Of a DNA stretch of 51,038 nt, positions 8,456-16,102 are shown one piece after another. Made by a program: the position numbers and the translations under genes. Within the stretch, counting starts at the first letter, position 1. The number at the start of each line of letters is the position of its first letter. The notes beneath the pieces are model-generated. The model searched no databases and had not been told where the DNA came from. It saw nothing but the letters and a program-made list of their open reading frames with translations. The stretch is from Geomonas paludis (GTDB taxonomy: Bacteria > Desulfobacterota > Desulfuromonadia > Geobacterales > Geobacteraceae). The stretch is taken from NCBI RefSeq assembly GCF_014193585.1, contig NZ_BLXY01000018.1:1-51038 (forward strand), given 5' to 3'.

Positions 8456-8752
8456 ATGGGAACAAGTGGAAGGTTACTTCGCCCGATGTTGATCGCCATT
8501 GGCATCCAGTTGTTAACGGCGTGCGCCGGGGGAAAAGAACATACACCACCGTTCAGCGATCTCGCCTGGGACGGCTCGAACAACGAAGTCGCGGTAGCGG
8601 TGCAGGCGAGGAAAGAGGATCCTTCCGGCAAAGGCACCCCAGGACAGCGCTGCTTGAATGAGGGCGAGCCCTGCAGCACGCTCAATAGTGAGTGCTGCCC
8701 GGGCCTCAGATGTCCGATGGGGCTGGACCCGAAATGCGTCCCTAACCCGTAA
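8456..8752 (+). CDS. Small lipoprotein with a C-terminal knottin-like six-cysteine domain
   Basis: 98 residues; ATG 8456 follows AAGGGAGGG. The hydrophobic N-terminus ends in the lipobox LLTAC (Cys23), so the protein is lipid-anchored. Residues 24-62 are a flexible spacer. The last 33 residues contain exactly six cysteines at 66, 73, 80, 81, 86 and 94, i.e. C-x6-C-x6-CC-x4-C-x7-C. This fits the inhibitor cystine knot pattern best known from animal and plant knottins. With an exported, oxidising location, three disulfides are plausible. The function is unknown. It is the last gene of the three-gene operon. The spacing argues for the knottin pattern, but chance or another small disulfide fold cannot be excluded. 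Confidence 0.7.
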   Translation: MGTSGRLLRPMLIAIGIQLLTACAGGKEHTPPFSDLAWDGSNNEVAVAVQARKEDPSGKGTPGQRCLNEGEPCSTLNSECCPGLRCPMGLDPKCVPNP

Positions 8753-9095
8753 GCCGTTGCGCCTTACTTCCCCAAGAGTGCCGCGCGGCACGCGCCGGTA
8801 TGGAACACACGGCTTGTTCCAAAAACTTCCTTTGTTCCAACTTCGACCATTGTGGTTGTTCCGATTTATGACACACAAGGACATCCTTCCATATCTCCCG
8901 CACTGTTGTATTAATAAATCTCCTTCTGTTTACGCACAGTAATCTCTCCCTCTCTCTTTAAATCCTTCTGTTGACGAAATAAAGGTATGGCTGTTGCTAT
9001 AAAGGCATTCTATTTAACCGTATGCACTTTATTGCTGCGCGATTCTTGAATGTCAGGAGATGCTACAGTAACAATTTGTCATACATTGAATGCCA
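8753..9095. other. Intergenic region with repeated TTGTTCC words
   Basis: GGAACA (8802-8807) and TGTTCC (8815-8820) form an inverted repeat. TTGTTCC then recurs at about 8832 and 8856, giving three direct copies spaced 18 and 24 bp. This could be a regulator binding array or chance. From 8870 the sequence becomes AT-rich and leads into the porin promoter. Confidence 0.35.
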
Positions 9096-9124
9096 GTGAA
9101 ATGTAATACAAAGAACACTATTAT
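9096..9124 (+). promoter_or_regulatory. Probable promoter of the porin gene
   Basis: GTGAAA (9096-9101), 17-bp spacer, TATTAT (9119-9124). The predicted leader of about 70 nt includes a small hairpin (CGCCT...AGGCG) and the perfect 14-bp palindrome TTGCATCGATGCAA (9165-9178) just before the ribosome site. Confidence 0.5.
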
Positions 9125-9201
9125 AGCAGGGTCTGGATATGGCGCCTCGTAGAGAAAGGCGACGTTGCATCGATGCAATGAACTAAAACAGGAGGAATCA
9201 C

Positions 9202-10464
9202 ATGCAGAAAAAGATGATCAGCATGCTGGCGGCACTGGCGGTCGCGGCGATCGCGCCTTCAGCGCAGGCCTTTGACATCGGGGGCGCCAACGGCTGGAAG
9301 TTTTCCACGGACGGTTTCCTCAACGTCTTCGCCACCTATGAATCGGTCGGCACCCGTCCGACGGGCGTCATCGGCGGCGAGATCGGCGGCGACCAGACCG
9401 GTACCGGCGAAAGCCAGCAGCAGTTCCGGGTGAGGACCGGCCTCTTGCCGGTGGGCTTCGGGCTCAACATCCAGGCTCCCACCACCAACGGCGTGGACTA
9501 CGCGGTACGCCTGGGACTGTACCCGCAGGTGCAGAACAACGGCGGCAGCCGCACCGACCTCTCGCCCAACATCGACTTCCGCGAGATCAACATGACCGCG
9601 ACGGGCAGCTTCGGTCAGATCCTCGCCGGCCGCGCCATCAACCTCTACCAGGCCAAGAACATCCTGACCGACATGACGCTCTTCGGGGCAGGGGTGATCG
9701 GTCCGGTGGACAGCGGGCCGACCATGGGTCACATCGGCTACGGCTACCTCTACCCCAACTTCGGCGCGCAGATCAGGTACACCACCCCTGACCTCAACGG
9801 CCTCAAGGTCGCCTTCAGCGTCAACGACACCAACAACATCGGGGCGGCAACCATCCGCAACGTCCCGCGCCTGGAAACCGAGATTTCCTACACCACCGTC
9901 TTCACCGGCGGCAGGTTGCAGACCTGGGTCTCCGGCCTGTACCAGCAGGCAAGCTTCTCGGACGCCAAGTTCGTGACCGTTCCGGTCACCCTGAATCCCG
10001 ACGGCAGCATCACTCCTGAGCACGTGGTCCCGGCGGTTCGTCCGGGCGGTCACGTGACCTCGGTTGGCGGCGCGGGCGGCGTGCAGCTCGACATCCACGG
10101 ACTCCAGTTGCTCACCTCCTGCTACGGCGGCAGGGCCCTGGGCATGCTCGGCATGCAGGGGGCGGACGCCCTGTCCGCGGACGGCAAGGAGAGGACCAAC
10201 TGGGGCTTCCTGAACCAGGCGACCTACCAGCTCACCCCGGTGGTGAAGCTCGGCCTCAACTACGGCCAGAGCCGGGCGGAACTGGCAGGCAACGATACCG
10301 AGCTGAACATCCAGAAGCAGCAGGCGGCGACGGTCGCGGTGACCTACAACGTGAACAAGTTCGTCCAGGTGATCGGCGAGTACACCTGGGCGCAGGACCG
10401 CTGGTTCAACGGCGCCACCCAGGACGCCAACATCGGCGCCATCGGCACCTTCATCTACTGGTAG
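9202..10464 (+). CDS. Outer-membrane porin
   Basis: 420 residues. ATG 9202 follows ACAGGAGGA. A cleavable signal peptide (MQKKMISMLAALAVAAIAPSAQA) is followed by FDIGGANGWKFSTDGFLNVFATYE, typical for the first strand of a trimeric Gram-negative porin. Alternating polar and hydrophobic strands run throughout, with loops rich in Gly, Thr and Asn, and the protein ends in an aromatic strand (IGAIGTFIYW), the usual C-terminal outer-membrane insertion signal. The substrate is unknown; family members form general or anion-selective pores. Monocistronic, with its own AT-rich promoter region and a downstream hairpin. Confidence 0.85.
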   Translation: MQKKMISMLAALAVAAIAPSAQAFDIGGANGWKFSTDGFLNVFATYESVGTRPTGVIGGEIGGDQTGTGESQQQFRVRTGLLPVGFGLNIQAPTTNGVDYAVRLGLYPQVQNNGGSRTDLSPNIDFREINMTATGSFGQILAGRAINLYQAKNILTDMTLFGAGVIGPVDSGPTMGHIGYGYLYPNFGAQIRYTTPDLNGLKVAFSVNDTNNIGAATIRNVPRLETEISYTTVFTGGRLQTWVSGLYQQASFSDAKFVTVPVTLNPDGSITPEHVVPAVRPGGHVTSVGGAGGVQLDIHGLQLLTSCYGGRALGMLGMQGADALSADGKERTNWGFLNQATYQLTPVVKLGLNYGQSRAELAGNDTELNIQKQQAATVAVTYNVNKFVQVIGEYTWAQDRWFNGATQDANIGAIGTFIYW

Positions 10465-10495
10465 TTCCGCTGGGGCGGGAACGACCATGCTTCAC

Positions 10496-10527
10496 CACGG
10501 GCGCATCCCATTCGGGGTGCGCCCGTG
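10496..10527 (+). terminator. Hairpin after the porin gene
   Basis: CACGGGCGCATCCC and GGGTGCGCCCGTG form a long stem with one bulged base. The following T-run is weak (TTCGTTCC), so it may stabilise the mRNA end as much as terminate. Confidence 0.7.
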
Positions 10528-10579
10528 TTCGTTCCAGATGGGGAGGACGAAGGGGTTGGAGGAGGCAGGTACGGACATT

Positions 10580-10607
10580 TTGACATTCTGTTGGCTGCTG
10601 ATAGAGT
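10580..10607 (+). promoter_or_regulatory. Promoter of the VOC gene, extended -10 type
   Basis: TTGACA (10580-10585), 16-bp spacer, TG-A-TAGAGT with the hexamer at 10602-10607. The surrounding bases resemble those before the transposase remnant at 451, so a short piece of that element may have supplied this promoter. Confidence 0.6.
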
Positions 10608-10698
10608 TTGGTCCTGCTGCAATTCGGGCAGCTAATCGCTATGACTGCGAAGCCATCGTCTGCTTTGGCATCAGTGGCTATCATAATGGAGGAATGAC

Positions 10699-11184
10699 AT
10701 GACCAAGCCGGCAAAGAACACGATCTGCCTTTGGTACGACGGCGACGCCGAAGAGGCGGCGCGCTTTTATGCGGAGACCTTTCCCGATTCATCCGTAGAC
10801 GCGGTGCATCTGGCACCGGGTGACTACCCGTCCGGGAAGAAAGGGGATGTGCTGACGGTCGAGTTCACCGTGATGGGCATCCCGTGCCTGGGGTTGAACG
10901 GCGGACCGGAGGTGAAGCACAACGAGGCGTTTTCGTTCCAGGTGGCGACCGAGGACCAGGAGGAAACGGACCGCTACTGGAACGCCATCGTCGGCAACGG
11001 CGGACAGGAGATCGTGTGCGGCTGGTGCCGGGACAAGTGGGGCATCTCGTGGCAGATCACGCCGGTGGTGCTGACGGAAGCGATAACCGATCCCGATCCC
11101 GCTGCGGCAAAGCGCGCCTTCGACGCCATGATGCAGATGGTGAAGATCGACGTCGCCGCCATCGAGGCTGCGCGGCGGGGGTGA
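10699..11184 (+). CDS. VOC superfamily protein (PhnB / 3-demethylubiquinone-methyltransferase-like)
   Basis: 161 residues starting at ATG 10699 after ATGGAGGA. The sequence matches the PhnB-like branch of the vicinal-oxygen-chelate fold: NTICLWYDGDAEEAARFYAETFPDS at the start, TVEFTVMGIPCLGLNGGP, FSFQVATEDQEETDRYW, and GWCRDKWGISWQITP, which is the diagnostic segment. Members are small cytoplasmic dimers. Most have no known reaction, and the methyltransferase name in databases is historical. The C-terminal RAFDAMMQMVKIDVAAIEAA helix is also typical. Monocistronic, followed by a C/G-run hairpin. Confidence 0.85.
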   Translation: MTKPAKNTICLWYDGDAEEAARFYAETFPDSSVDAVHLAPGDYPSGKKGDVLTVEFTVMGIPCLGLNGGPEVKHNEAFSFQVATEDQEETDRYWNAIVGNGGQEIVCGWCRDKWGISWQITPVVLTEAITDPDPAAAKRAFDAMMQMVKIDVAAIEAARRG

Positions 11185-11216
11185 GTAGGGTTGGGCAGTT
11201 AGGAGGGTAAGCAATT

Positions 11217-11240
11217 CCCCCCCCCTTCGCAAAGGGGGGG
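11217..11240. repeat. C/G-run hairpin (CCCCCTTCGCAAAGGGGG family), copy 1
   Basis: CCCCCCCTT-CGC-AAAGGGGGGG forms a strong hairpin just after the VOC gene. The same core occurs at 12183-12200. It probably acts as a transcription end or as a dispersed palindromic repeat. Confidence 0.8.
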
Positions 11241-11314
11241 ACCTAATTGGCTCGTCTCATCCGTTGAATGAATATTGCCCTTCTGTCTCGGAACGCGGGG
11301 CTGGCGCGTTTTGC

Positions 11315-11343
11315 TTGCATCAATTTTTAAAAGTGGCTAGAGT
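11315..11343 (+). promoter_or_regulatory. Promoter of the RcoM-like regulator, probably giving a leaderless mRNA
   Basis: TTGCAT (11315-11320), 17-bp spacer, TAGAGT (11338-11343). Only 7 bases separate the -10 box from ATG 11351, so transcription would start at or next to the start codon. There is no ribosome binding site. Confidence 0.6.
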
Positions 11344-11350
11344 CCGGCTC

Positions 11351-12082
11351 ATGTCACTGGAACAGTACCTGGGCGGGCAGGGACGTAGCGTGGAGATCGG
11401 ACTGGTCCTCCTGTCGGAACAATGGCAGGTGCTGGGGATGAACGAACACGCCCTGCGCATTGCGGCACCGGACATGGGACCGATAGGTCAGAACCTGTTC
11501 CAGATGCACCCGGCTCGGAGCCGGGAGAAGGTGCGCGGCATCCTGAACGAACTGTCGAGCCTGCAGGAGTCGACGCAGCGGTCGATGGTGATTGACTTCT
11601 TGGGCAAGGTGCTCATGATCAGCCTGTCGCGACTGGTGGTTCCGGGAAGCTCCATGGCTTGGGCGGTATCCTTCATGGACCTGTCGGAACAGACCGGCGC
11701 CAGCACCAACCCGAACAGCGGCCACTTGGAACTCAAAAAAATGCCGATCTACGAGAACGGCGCCTTCCATTTCCTGTCGGCCGAGCAAGTGTGCCTGGTC
11801 GAGGCCGATGGTAACTACTGCCGCATCCACACTCCGCACAAGAAGTTCTACCTCCTGATGAGCCTGAAGGCGGTGCTGCAACGGTTCCCGACCTCCGACT
11901 TCCTCAAGGTGCACAAGAGCTTCGTGGTGAACCTCCGCCACGTGCAGGCGATCGGGCCGGCCGGGGACAGTCGCATGATGGTCTCCTTCACCGAGCCTGC
12001 CATCCCCGCCGTTCCGGTGTCCCGTCGACTGATTCCCGAGGTGAAGAAGGCGCTCGCCGGCACCGTTCATCCATCGCTTTGA
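11351..12082 (+). CDS. RcoM-like heme-PAS / LytTR transcription regulator (candidate CO sensor)
   Basis: 243 residues in two parts. Residues about 1-115 are a PAS domain. Residues about 128-240 are a LytTR DNA-binding domain (KKMPIYENGAFHFLSAEQV, EADGNYCRIHT, FLKVHKSFVVNL). From memory of Burkholderia RcoM, heme is held by His74 and Met104. Here QMHPARSREKVR places His53 at the first ligand, and an ungapped match around VLMI places Met79 at the second. That supports a CO- or redox-sensing heme protein. ATG 11351 is chosen because a TTGCAT/TAGAGT promoter ends 7 bases before it and no ribosome site exists; the longer TTG-started frame is less likely. RcoM-type proteins control CO-response genes, including cowN in Rhodospirillum; a cowN gene lies at 47.2 kb. 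Other ligands remain possible. Confidence 0.75.
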   Translation: MSLEQYLGGQGRSVEIGLVLLSEQWQVLGMNEHALRIAAPDMGPIGQNLFQMHPARSREKVRGILNELSSLQESTQRSMVIDFLGKVLMISLSRLVVPGSSMAWAVSFMDLSEQTGASTNPNSGHLELKKMPIYENGAFHFLSAEQVCLVEADGNYCRIHTPHKKFYLLMSLKAVLQRFPTSDFLKVHKSFVVNLRHVQAIGPAGDSRMMVSFTEPAIPAVPVSRRLIPEVKKALAGTVHPSL

Positions 12083-12182
12083 CCCGTTCATCAAGTTCTC
12101 CTTGAGCCTTTGGCCGCCGGGTGGGATAGTGCGCAGCAATGGCGTTGCCCCAAGCGGGACCAAAAGCAACCCCCCCCTAAAT

Positions 12183-12214
12183 CCCCCTTCGCAAAGGGGG
12201 ACTTTTACTTTTCG
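12183..12214 (+). terminator. C/G-run hairpin (copy 2), likely terminator of the regulator gene
   Basis: CCCCCTT-CGC-AAAGGGGG followed by ACTTTTACTTTTC. It is the same hairpin core as at 11217-11240. Confidence 0.7.
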
Positions 12215-12231
12215 TGTGAAGGAGAAGTTTG

Positions 12232-13275
12232 ATGAGAGTCAGACGCACTAACTGCAAATCCATTACCAGCATGGCAATCCTGCTGCTGTCCCTGGCCGTC
12301 CCGGCATGGTCGCTTGCCGGCGGCCCGGGCGACGGCGCGGCGCAGCACCCGGACCAATCGGTTCAGTCCCCTGCATCGGCCCAGTTGTCGGAAGAGATCC
12401 TGAAGAGGAGCACTGCGTTCTTTGCGGCTCCCCCGTTCATGACGGCTGAGAATGTGTATGAAGATCTCGTGAAAGGGGGCGAGCAGGGGTACTTCATCGT
12501 GAGCCTGCAGTCCCGCGCCGACTTCGCCAGGGGGCATGTGCCGGGCGCGGTGAACATTCCGTTCGAGGAGGTTACCGAGCAGAAATCCCTCGACCTCCTG
12601 CCGCGCGACAAGAAGATTGTGCTGACCTGCGATGACGGGCACCGTTCCATGGTGGCCTCGCTGTACTTCAACCAGCTCGGCTACAGCGCAACGACCATGC
12701 CGCTGGGGCTCAGCCACTGGAACCGGGCCAGTTCCGCCGCCCCTTACACTGCTTCGCCGAAGTACCCGGTGATCACGGAAAAGAAAGACGCTGTGCCGGG
12801 ACAGAAACTGCCCCGGGTCGTCGCCAAGGCCGTTGCAGGAAACGAACTGATTACGGAGCGGACGCGGGCGGTGCTGAAATCCGGCAGGAGCCTGTTCATG
12901 GACAGAAGCGAACTGTACCGCGAGGCGGCCAAGGATGGGGGCAAGGGGGTGTTCGTGGTGAGTATCCAGCGTCCGGAGGACTATGGCGCGGGGCACGTGC
13001 CGGGGGCGGTCAACATCCCCTTCAACCAGATCGCCAGCAAGGAGAGCCTCGCCAAGCTTCCCAAGGACCGCAAGATCGTGGTGGTCTGCTACATCGGCCA
13101 CATGGCGGCTTCCGCCACGCTTATGCTGAACCAGGTGGGGTACGAGGCCTACGACTTGCGCTTCGGGACGCTGGGATGGAACGACGAGACCGAAGGGTTG
13201 GGAAAGCTGAAGGCGTTCATGCTCAGCATGACCGAGAACAGGAATTACCCGGTAGAAGGCATAAAAGAGAGGTAA
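12232..13275 (+). CDS. Exported double-rhodanese protein
   Basis: 347 residues from ATG 12232 (AAGGAGAA upstream; an adjacent TTG at 12229 is not needed). A signal peptide or N-terminal anchor (SITSMAILLLSLAVPAWSLAG) leads to two rhodanese domains, about residues 65-165 and 215-320. Each has the GHVPGAVNIPF signature. The active-site loops are TCDDGHRS in the first and VCYIGHMA in the second, so both catalytic cysteines are kept. Rhodaneses transfer sulfane sulfur through a Cys persulfide. A periplasmic location suggests sulfur or thiol handling outside the cytoplasm. The donor and acceptor are unknown. The two domains look like an internal duplication. Followed by a strong terminator. Confidence 0.85.
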   Translation: MRVRRTNCKSITSMAILLLSLAVPAWSLAGGPGDGAAQHPDQSVQSPASAQLSEEILKRSTAFFAAPPFMTAENVYEDLVKGGEQGYFIVSLQSRADFARGHVPGAVNIPFEEVTEQKSLDLLPRDKKIVLTCDDGHRSMVASLYFNQLGYSATTMPLGLSHWNRASSAAPYTASPKYPVITEKKDAVPGQKLPRVVAKAVAGNELITERTRAVLKSGRSLFMDRSELYREAAKDGGKGVFVVSIQRPEDYGAGHVPGAVNIPFNQIASKESLAKLPKDRKIVVVCYIGHMAASATLMLNQVGYEAYDLRFGTLGWNDETEGLGKLKAFMLSMTENRNYPVEGIKER

Positions 13276-13278
13276 GGG

Positions 13279-13313
13279 GAAGGCACTCCGTCCGGCGGGG
13301 TGCCTTCTTTTTT
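13279..13313. terminator. Terminator between the rhodanese gene and convergent membrane genes
   Basis: GAAGGCAC...GTGCCTTC stem with a TTTTTT tail on the plus strand. It lies directly between convergent genes. Confidence 0.85.
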
Positions 13314-13321
13314 GGCGGTAG

Positions 13322-13699
13322 TCAGAGGGCGTCGCCGCCTTCCGCCTGTTGCGGCGATTTCTTGCGTTTCTGCTCGTCGGTATAGCCTGAGATGCAGCTG
13401 ACCCCGGAAACGACGATGAGCAGGTACAGCCCCCAGGCGGCGCGATCCCCGAACTGCACCAGGAGCAGCAGTCCGATGGCGGTCGCGATACCGGCGGCGA
13501 TGATCCTCAGTTGATGCTGCTCGAACCATGACAGTACGGCGTACCCCGCGGACGCTGCCAACAGCAGGTAGCTGATGCCGGCCACCTGGGACCCGGTCTG
13601 GTAGATGTCGATGCCCATGAAGCCGAAGTTGACCAGCGGCATGAACCACAGGATCACGCCGGCGAGACCGAGTACCACACCTTTCGTCTTGTGGTCCAT
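13322..13699 (-). CDS. Small four-helix membrane protein, paralogue A
   Basis: 125 residues; ATG 13699 is preceded by GAGGAGGAGGT. Four hydrophobic helices are visible: VVLGLAGVILWFMPLVNF, GISYLLLAASAGYAVL, RIIAAGIATAIGLLLLV and AWGLYLLIVVSGVSCISG. The charged C-terminal tail (TDEQKRKKSPQQAEGG) is probably cytoplasmic. The next gene upstream encodes a clear paralogue with the same layout (GVxLGxAGxxLWFMPLVxxGF, ISYxL, AAWGLY). I recognise no named family. A paired inner-membrane assembly is possible (inference). Confidence 0.7.
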   Translation of the reverse strand: MDHKTKGVVLGLAGVILWFMPLVNFGFMGIDIYQTGSQVAGISYLLLAASAGYAVLSWFEQHQLRIIAAGIATAIGLLLLVQFGDRAAWGLYLLIVVSGVSCISGYTDEQKRKKSPQQAEGGDAL

Positions 13700-13726
13700 T
13701 CCACCTCCTCCTCTGCAGTGCTTGTT

Positions 13727-14083
13727 TTAGCCCTCTGTGTCCTCTACCGATCTCTTGCCCGCGTCCCAATCGGAAACGGCAGCGAGCCAACTGAGCACGG
13801 AGACGATGTTGAGGCCGTACAGGCCCCAGGCGGCGTAGTTCCAGGCCTCCGAAAGCAAAAGCAGGCTGATGGCGGTCGATATGGTGGCCGCGATGGCGCG
13901 CAGCTTATGCAGGTCGAAAAATGAGAAAATAGCGTAGGCGAGGGAGCAGACCATCAGGATGTAGCTTACGTGTCCGATCTGCCTCCCCGCGGCATAGACG
14001 TTGAACCCCACCTTTACCAGCGGCATGAACCAGAGCACCATTCCCGCGACGCCCAGGGCAACTCCTATCGCTTTGCCTCTCAT
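13727..14083 (-). CDS. Small four-helix membrane protein, paralogue B
   Basis: 118 residues; the start chosen is ATG 14083 (MRGKAIGVALG) because AAAGGGGA lies 7 bases upstream. An in-frame ATG eight codons earlier has no ribosome site. Four helices align with paralogue A: GVALGVAGMVLWFMPLVKVGF, VSYILMVCSLAYAIFSFF, RAIAATISTAISLLLLSE and AAWGLYGLNIVSVLSWLA. The gene is 27 bp upstream of its paralogue on the same strand, so both are likely co-transcribed after a tandem duplication. The function is unknown. Confidence 0.7.
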   Translation of the reverse strand: MRGKAIGVALGVAGMVLWFMPLVKVGFNVYAAGRQIGHVSYILMVCSLAYAIFSFFDLHKLRAIAATISTAISLLLLSEAWNYAAWGLYGLNIVSVLSWLAAVSDWDAGKRSVEDTEG

Positions 14084-14286
14084 ACAGTTCCCCTTTGGCC
14101 GCGACATGCAACGGACAGCGTCATGTGTTAGCCGGCGAGGCTGCCATCGTGGCTCTGGTGCTGAAAAAGATGCACGCTATCAGTGAACCAAATGAAAGTA
14201 TCCTAATGCGGTGGTTTGTCAATGAGCCCAGGCACGAGCAGGTGATGCAGCGGCGCCGGAGCGGGTGGGGAGAGATTAGGGGGGAA

Positions 14287-14318
14287 CGAAAAAGGCACCC
14301 GCGGTGAACGGGTGCCTT
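14287..14318 (-). terminator. Terminator after the glycine-zipper lipoprotein gene
   Basis: On the minus strand AAGGCACCCG...CGGGTGCCTT is followed by TTTTT. Confidence 0.88.
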
Positions 14319-14336
14319 GGTGGATCGGGAGGAAGG

Positions 14337-15233
14337 TCAGTAGCCGGGGCGATGCCGCGCGATGCGGCGGTACTCCGGGCGGTAGACCCGGCCGTCGTAG
14401 TGGCGCCGGTCGCGCACGTAGTGCCGGTACTCGACATCGCGGTAGTGCCGGATGTTCACCGCCTCGTAGCGCACGAACAACTGGGGATAGGCCCTGCGCG
14501 GGACGTAACTCCACGGCCCGTTGTAGTAGGCCCCGCGATACCAGTTGCCGCCGTAGAAGTAGTAGTAATCGTTGCCGGTGTACACCAACTCGTAGGGGAC
14601 GCCGACGGCGACATAGGCGTTCAACTGCGGCGAGTAGACGAACTCAGGCGGCTCGGCCTCGTATTCCTCGGGGGCAGGCACCATGACTTCTGCGGGCGGC
14701 GGAGGCGGAGGAGGCGCCACAACCGGCGGGGCGGCTACCGGCGGCGGAGGAACTATCCGTGCGGGAGGAGGCGGGGCCGGCCGGGCCGCGACCACGGCCG
14801 GCCTGGTCCCCGGGATCTGGTTGTTGTAGGTGTACATGCACTGGACATAGGCGTTGTCGTACTGGCGCTGCGCCTGCGCTCCGTAGACCTGGGAGGAACC
14901 GGAGCCCGCGGCGGTCCCGAACAGCAGCCCGGTCGCGGCGCCGATGGCGGCACCGGCTCCCGTGTTGCCCGAGGCGGAACCGAGCACGGCACCCACGCCG
15001 GTGCCGACCGCCGTACCCACCACGGCACTGGTGGCCATGTTCTTGTCGTAGGTTTCCTGCACCGGCGACCCGATCTGGGAATCAGCCCACTGCCTGCAGG
15101 TGGCGTCTTCCTTCATGAAGGTCTCGAAGGACTTGCCCTTGGTGGGCAGAACCTTGACGCTGGGCCCGGTGGGGACCGTCACGCACCCTCCCAGGGCCAT
15201 CAGCACAAAAAGTGTCGAGATCCGTCTTTTCAT
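14337..15233 (-). CDS. Glycine-zipper lipoprotein with proline-rich linker
   Basis: 298 residues; ATG 15233 follows AAGGGGGT. The lipobox ALGGC places the lipidated Cys at residue 17. Residues about 67-115 form a glycine-zipper stretch (SAVVGTAVGTGVGAVLGSASG, GAAIGAATGLLFGTAAGSG) that can pack as paired helices in a membrane. A Pro/Ala-rich linker (several PPPPP runs, about 145-190) follows. The C-terminal part (about 195-298) is rich in Tyr, Arg and His, with YYYFYGGNWYRGAYYNGPW, a motif seen in other envelope proteins of Proteobacteria. Likely an outer-membrane lipoprotein with a cell-wall-spanning linker. The function is unknown. Monocistronic. Confidence 0.75.
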   Translation of the reverse strand: MKRRISTLFVLMALGGCVTVPTGPSVKVLPTKGKSFETFMKEDATCRQWADSQIGSPVQETYDKNMATSAVVGTAVGTGVGAVLGSASGNTGAGAAIGAATGLLFGTAAGSGSSQVYGAQAQRQYDNAYVQCMYTYNNQIPGTRPAVVAARPAPPPPARIVPPPPVAAPPVVAPPPPPPPAEVMVPAPEEYEAEPPEFVYSPQLNAYVAVGVPYELVYTGNDYYYFYGGNWYRGAYYNGPWSYVPRRAYPQLFVRYEAVNIRHYRDVEYRHYVRDRRHYDGRVYRPEYRRIARHRPGY

Positions 15234-15373
15234 TGTTACCCCCTTCTGTGTCGCTCTACCTGTCGCCCTTACCGGCGTCGATCAGGGAGATTCCCCATTG
15301 CACAGCATTACCTTACTCATGAAATAGGGAAGCAATGTGGCAGAAATGAGGAAGTTTCGCCGGAGTGGTTGCT

Positions 15374-15985
15374 TCAGGCGGGCTCCTGTGCCTGGTACGG
15401 CGCCCGTCCCGACCTGATCCGGCGCACCACCATCGGCACCACGAGCATGAGTGCCAGGATGATCCACATGGTGGTGTCCGGGTCCTTGATGTATTTGTTC
15501 AGGCGCAGGGTAGAGAAGGCGATCACCGCGAAGTAGAGCATGTCTCCCGCGATGGCGAAGGCCCATCCTGCCACGAAGCCGTGGCCGGCGGCAAGGGCGG
15601 AGGCCCGCCCGGTCATGGGATCGACTCCGAAGGCGATCATGATGAGCGCGATGGGGCCGGTGGCAGTGATCTGGAATTGGGCGGCGTTGCGGGCATTGGC
15701 GGCCCGTATGGCGGCGCTGACGCGGCGCAGGAACGGGACCTTGCCGCAGACCAAGGCGATGATACGCAACAGGGGCTCGAACGCGACGGCAAGGATGACG
15801 TCGGAGACGAGGTAGAGGAGCGTGGTGACCGGCCAGGCCAGCCCCTTGGCCTTGGCGAGGAGCACCCCGGCCGGGATGCCGCCTCCGACCGGGATCAGGA
15901 ACAGCTTCAGCACCGACTGCATGGCGGCAGTCGGCGGCAGCCAGTCGAGGAGCATCTTGAACAGGTGGGGGATGGTTTCTGTCAT
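15374..15985 (-). CDS. Polytopic inner-membrane protein of unknown function
   Basis: 203 residues with about five hydrophobic helices. A conspicuous Gly/Pro-rich loop, LIPVGGGIPAGVLLAKAKG, precedes helix two, and the C-terminus is a basic tail (RRIRSGRAPYQAQEPA). The GIPAG loop followed by FEPLLRII recalls the small-multidrug-export (COG2426-like) family, but the match is too weak to name it. No good ribosome site precedes ATG 15985, so the start could be different. It follows the DUF3108 gene on the same strand with a 117-bp gap and may share its transcript. Confidence 0.6.
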   Translation of the reverse strand: MTETIPHLFKMLLDWLPPTAAMQSVLKLFLIPVGGGIPAGVLLAKAKGLAWPVTTLLYLVSDVILAVAFEPLLRIIALVCGKVPFLRRVSAAIRAANARNAAQFQITATGPIALIMIAFGVDPMTGRASALAAGHGFVAGWAFAIAGDMLYFAVIAFSTLRLNKYIKDPDTTMWIILALMLVVPMVVRRIRSGRAPYQAQEPA

Positions 15986-16102
15986 CAGGTTGGTAGGCGC
16001 CCCGGCATCGGTTTCGGATGGTCACCTGCAACGGTTGACAACCCGCGGGCATCGTACCTTAAAGAAGGAGTCGACCGCAACAGCTTTCCAAGCGGCACCG
16101 GG

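Noticed and set aside
8753..9201. Known riboswitch in the porin leader
   Set aside because: A hairpin and a palindrome are present, but no conserved riboswitch core was found.
9259..10488. A long antisense frame over the porin
   Set aside because: Valine- and glycine-rich shadow without motifs or ribosome site.
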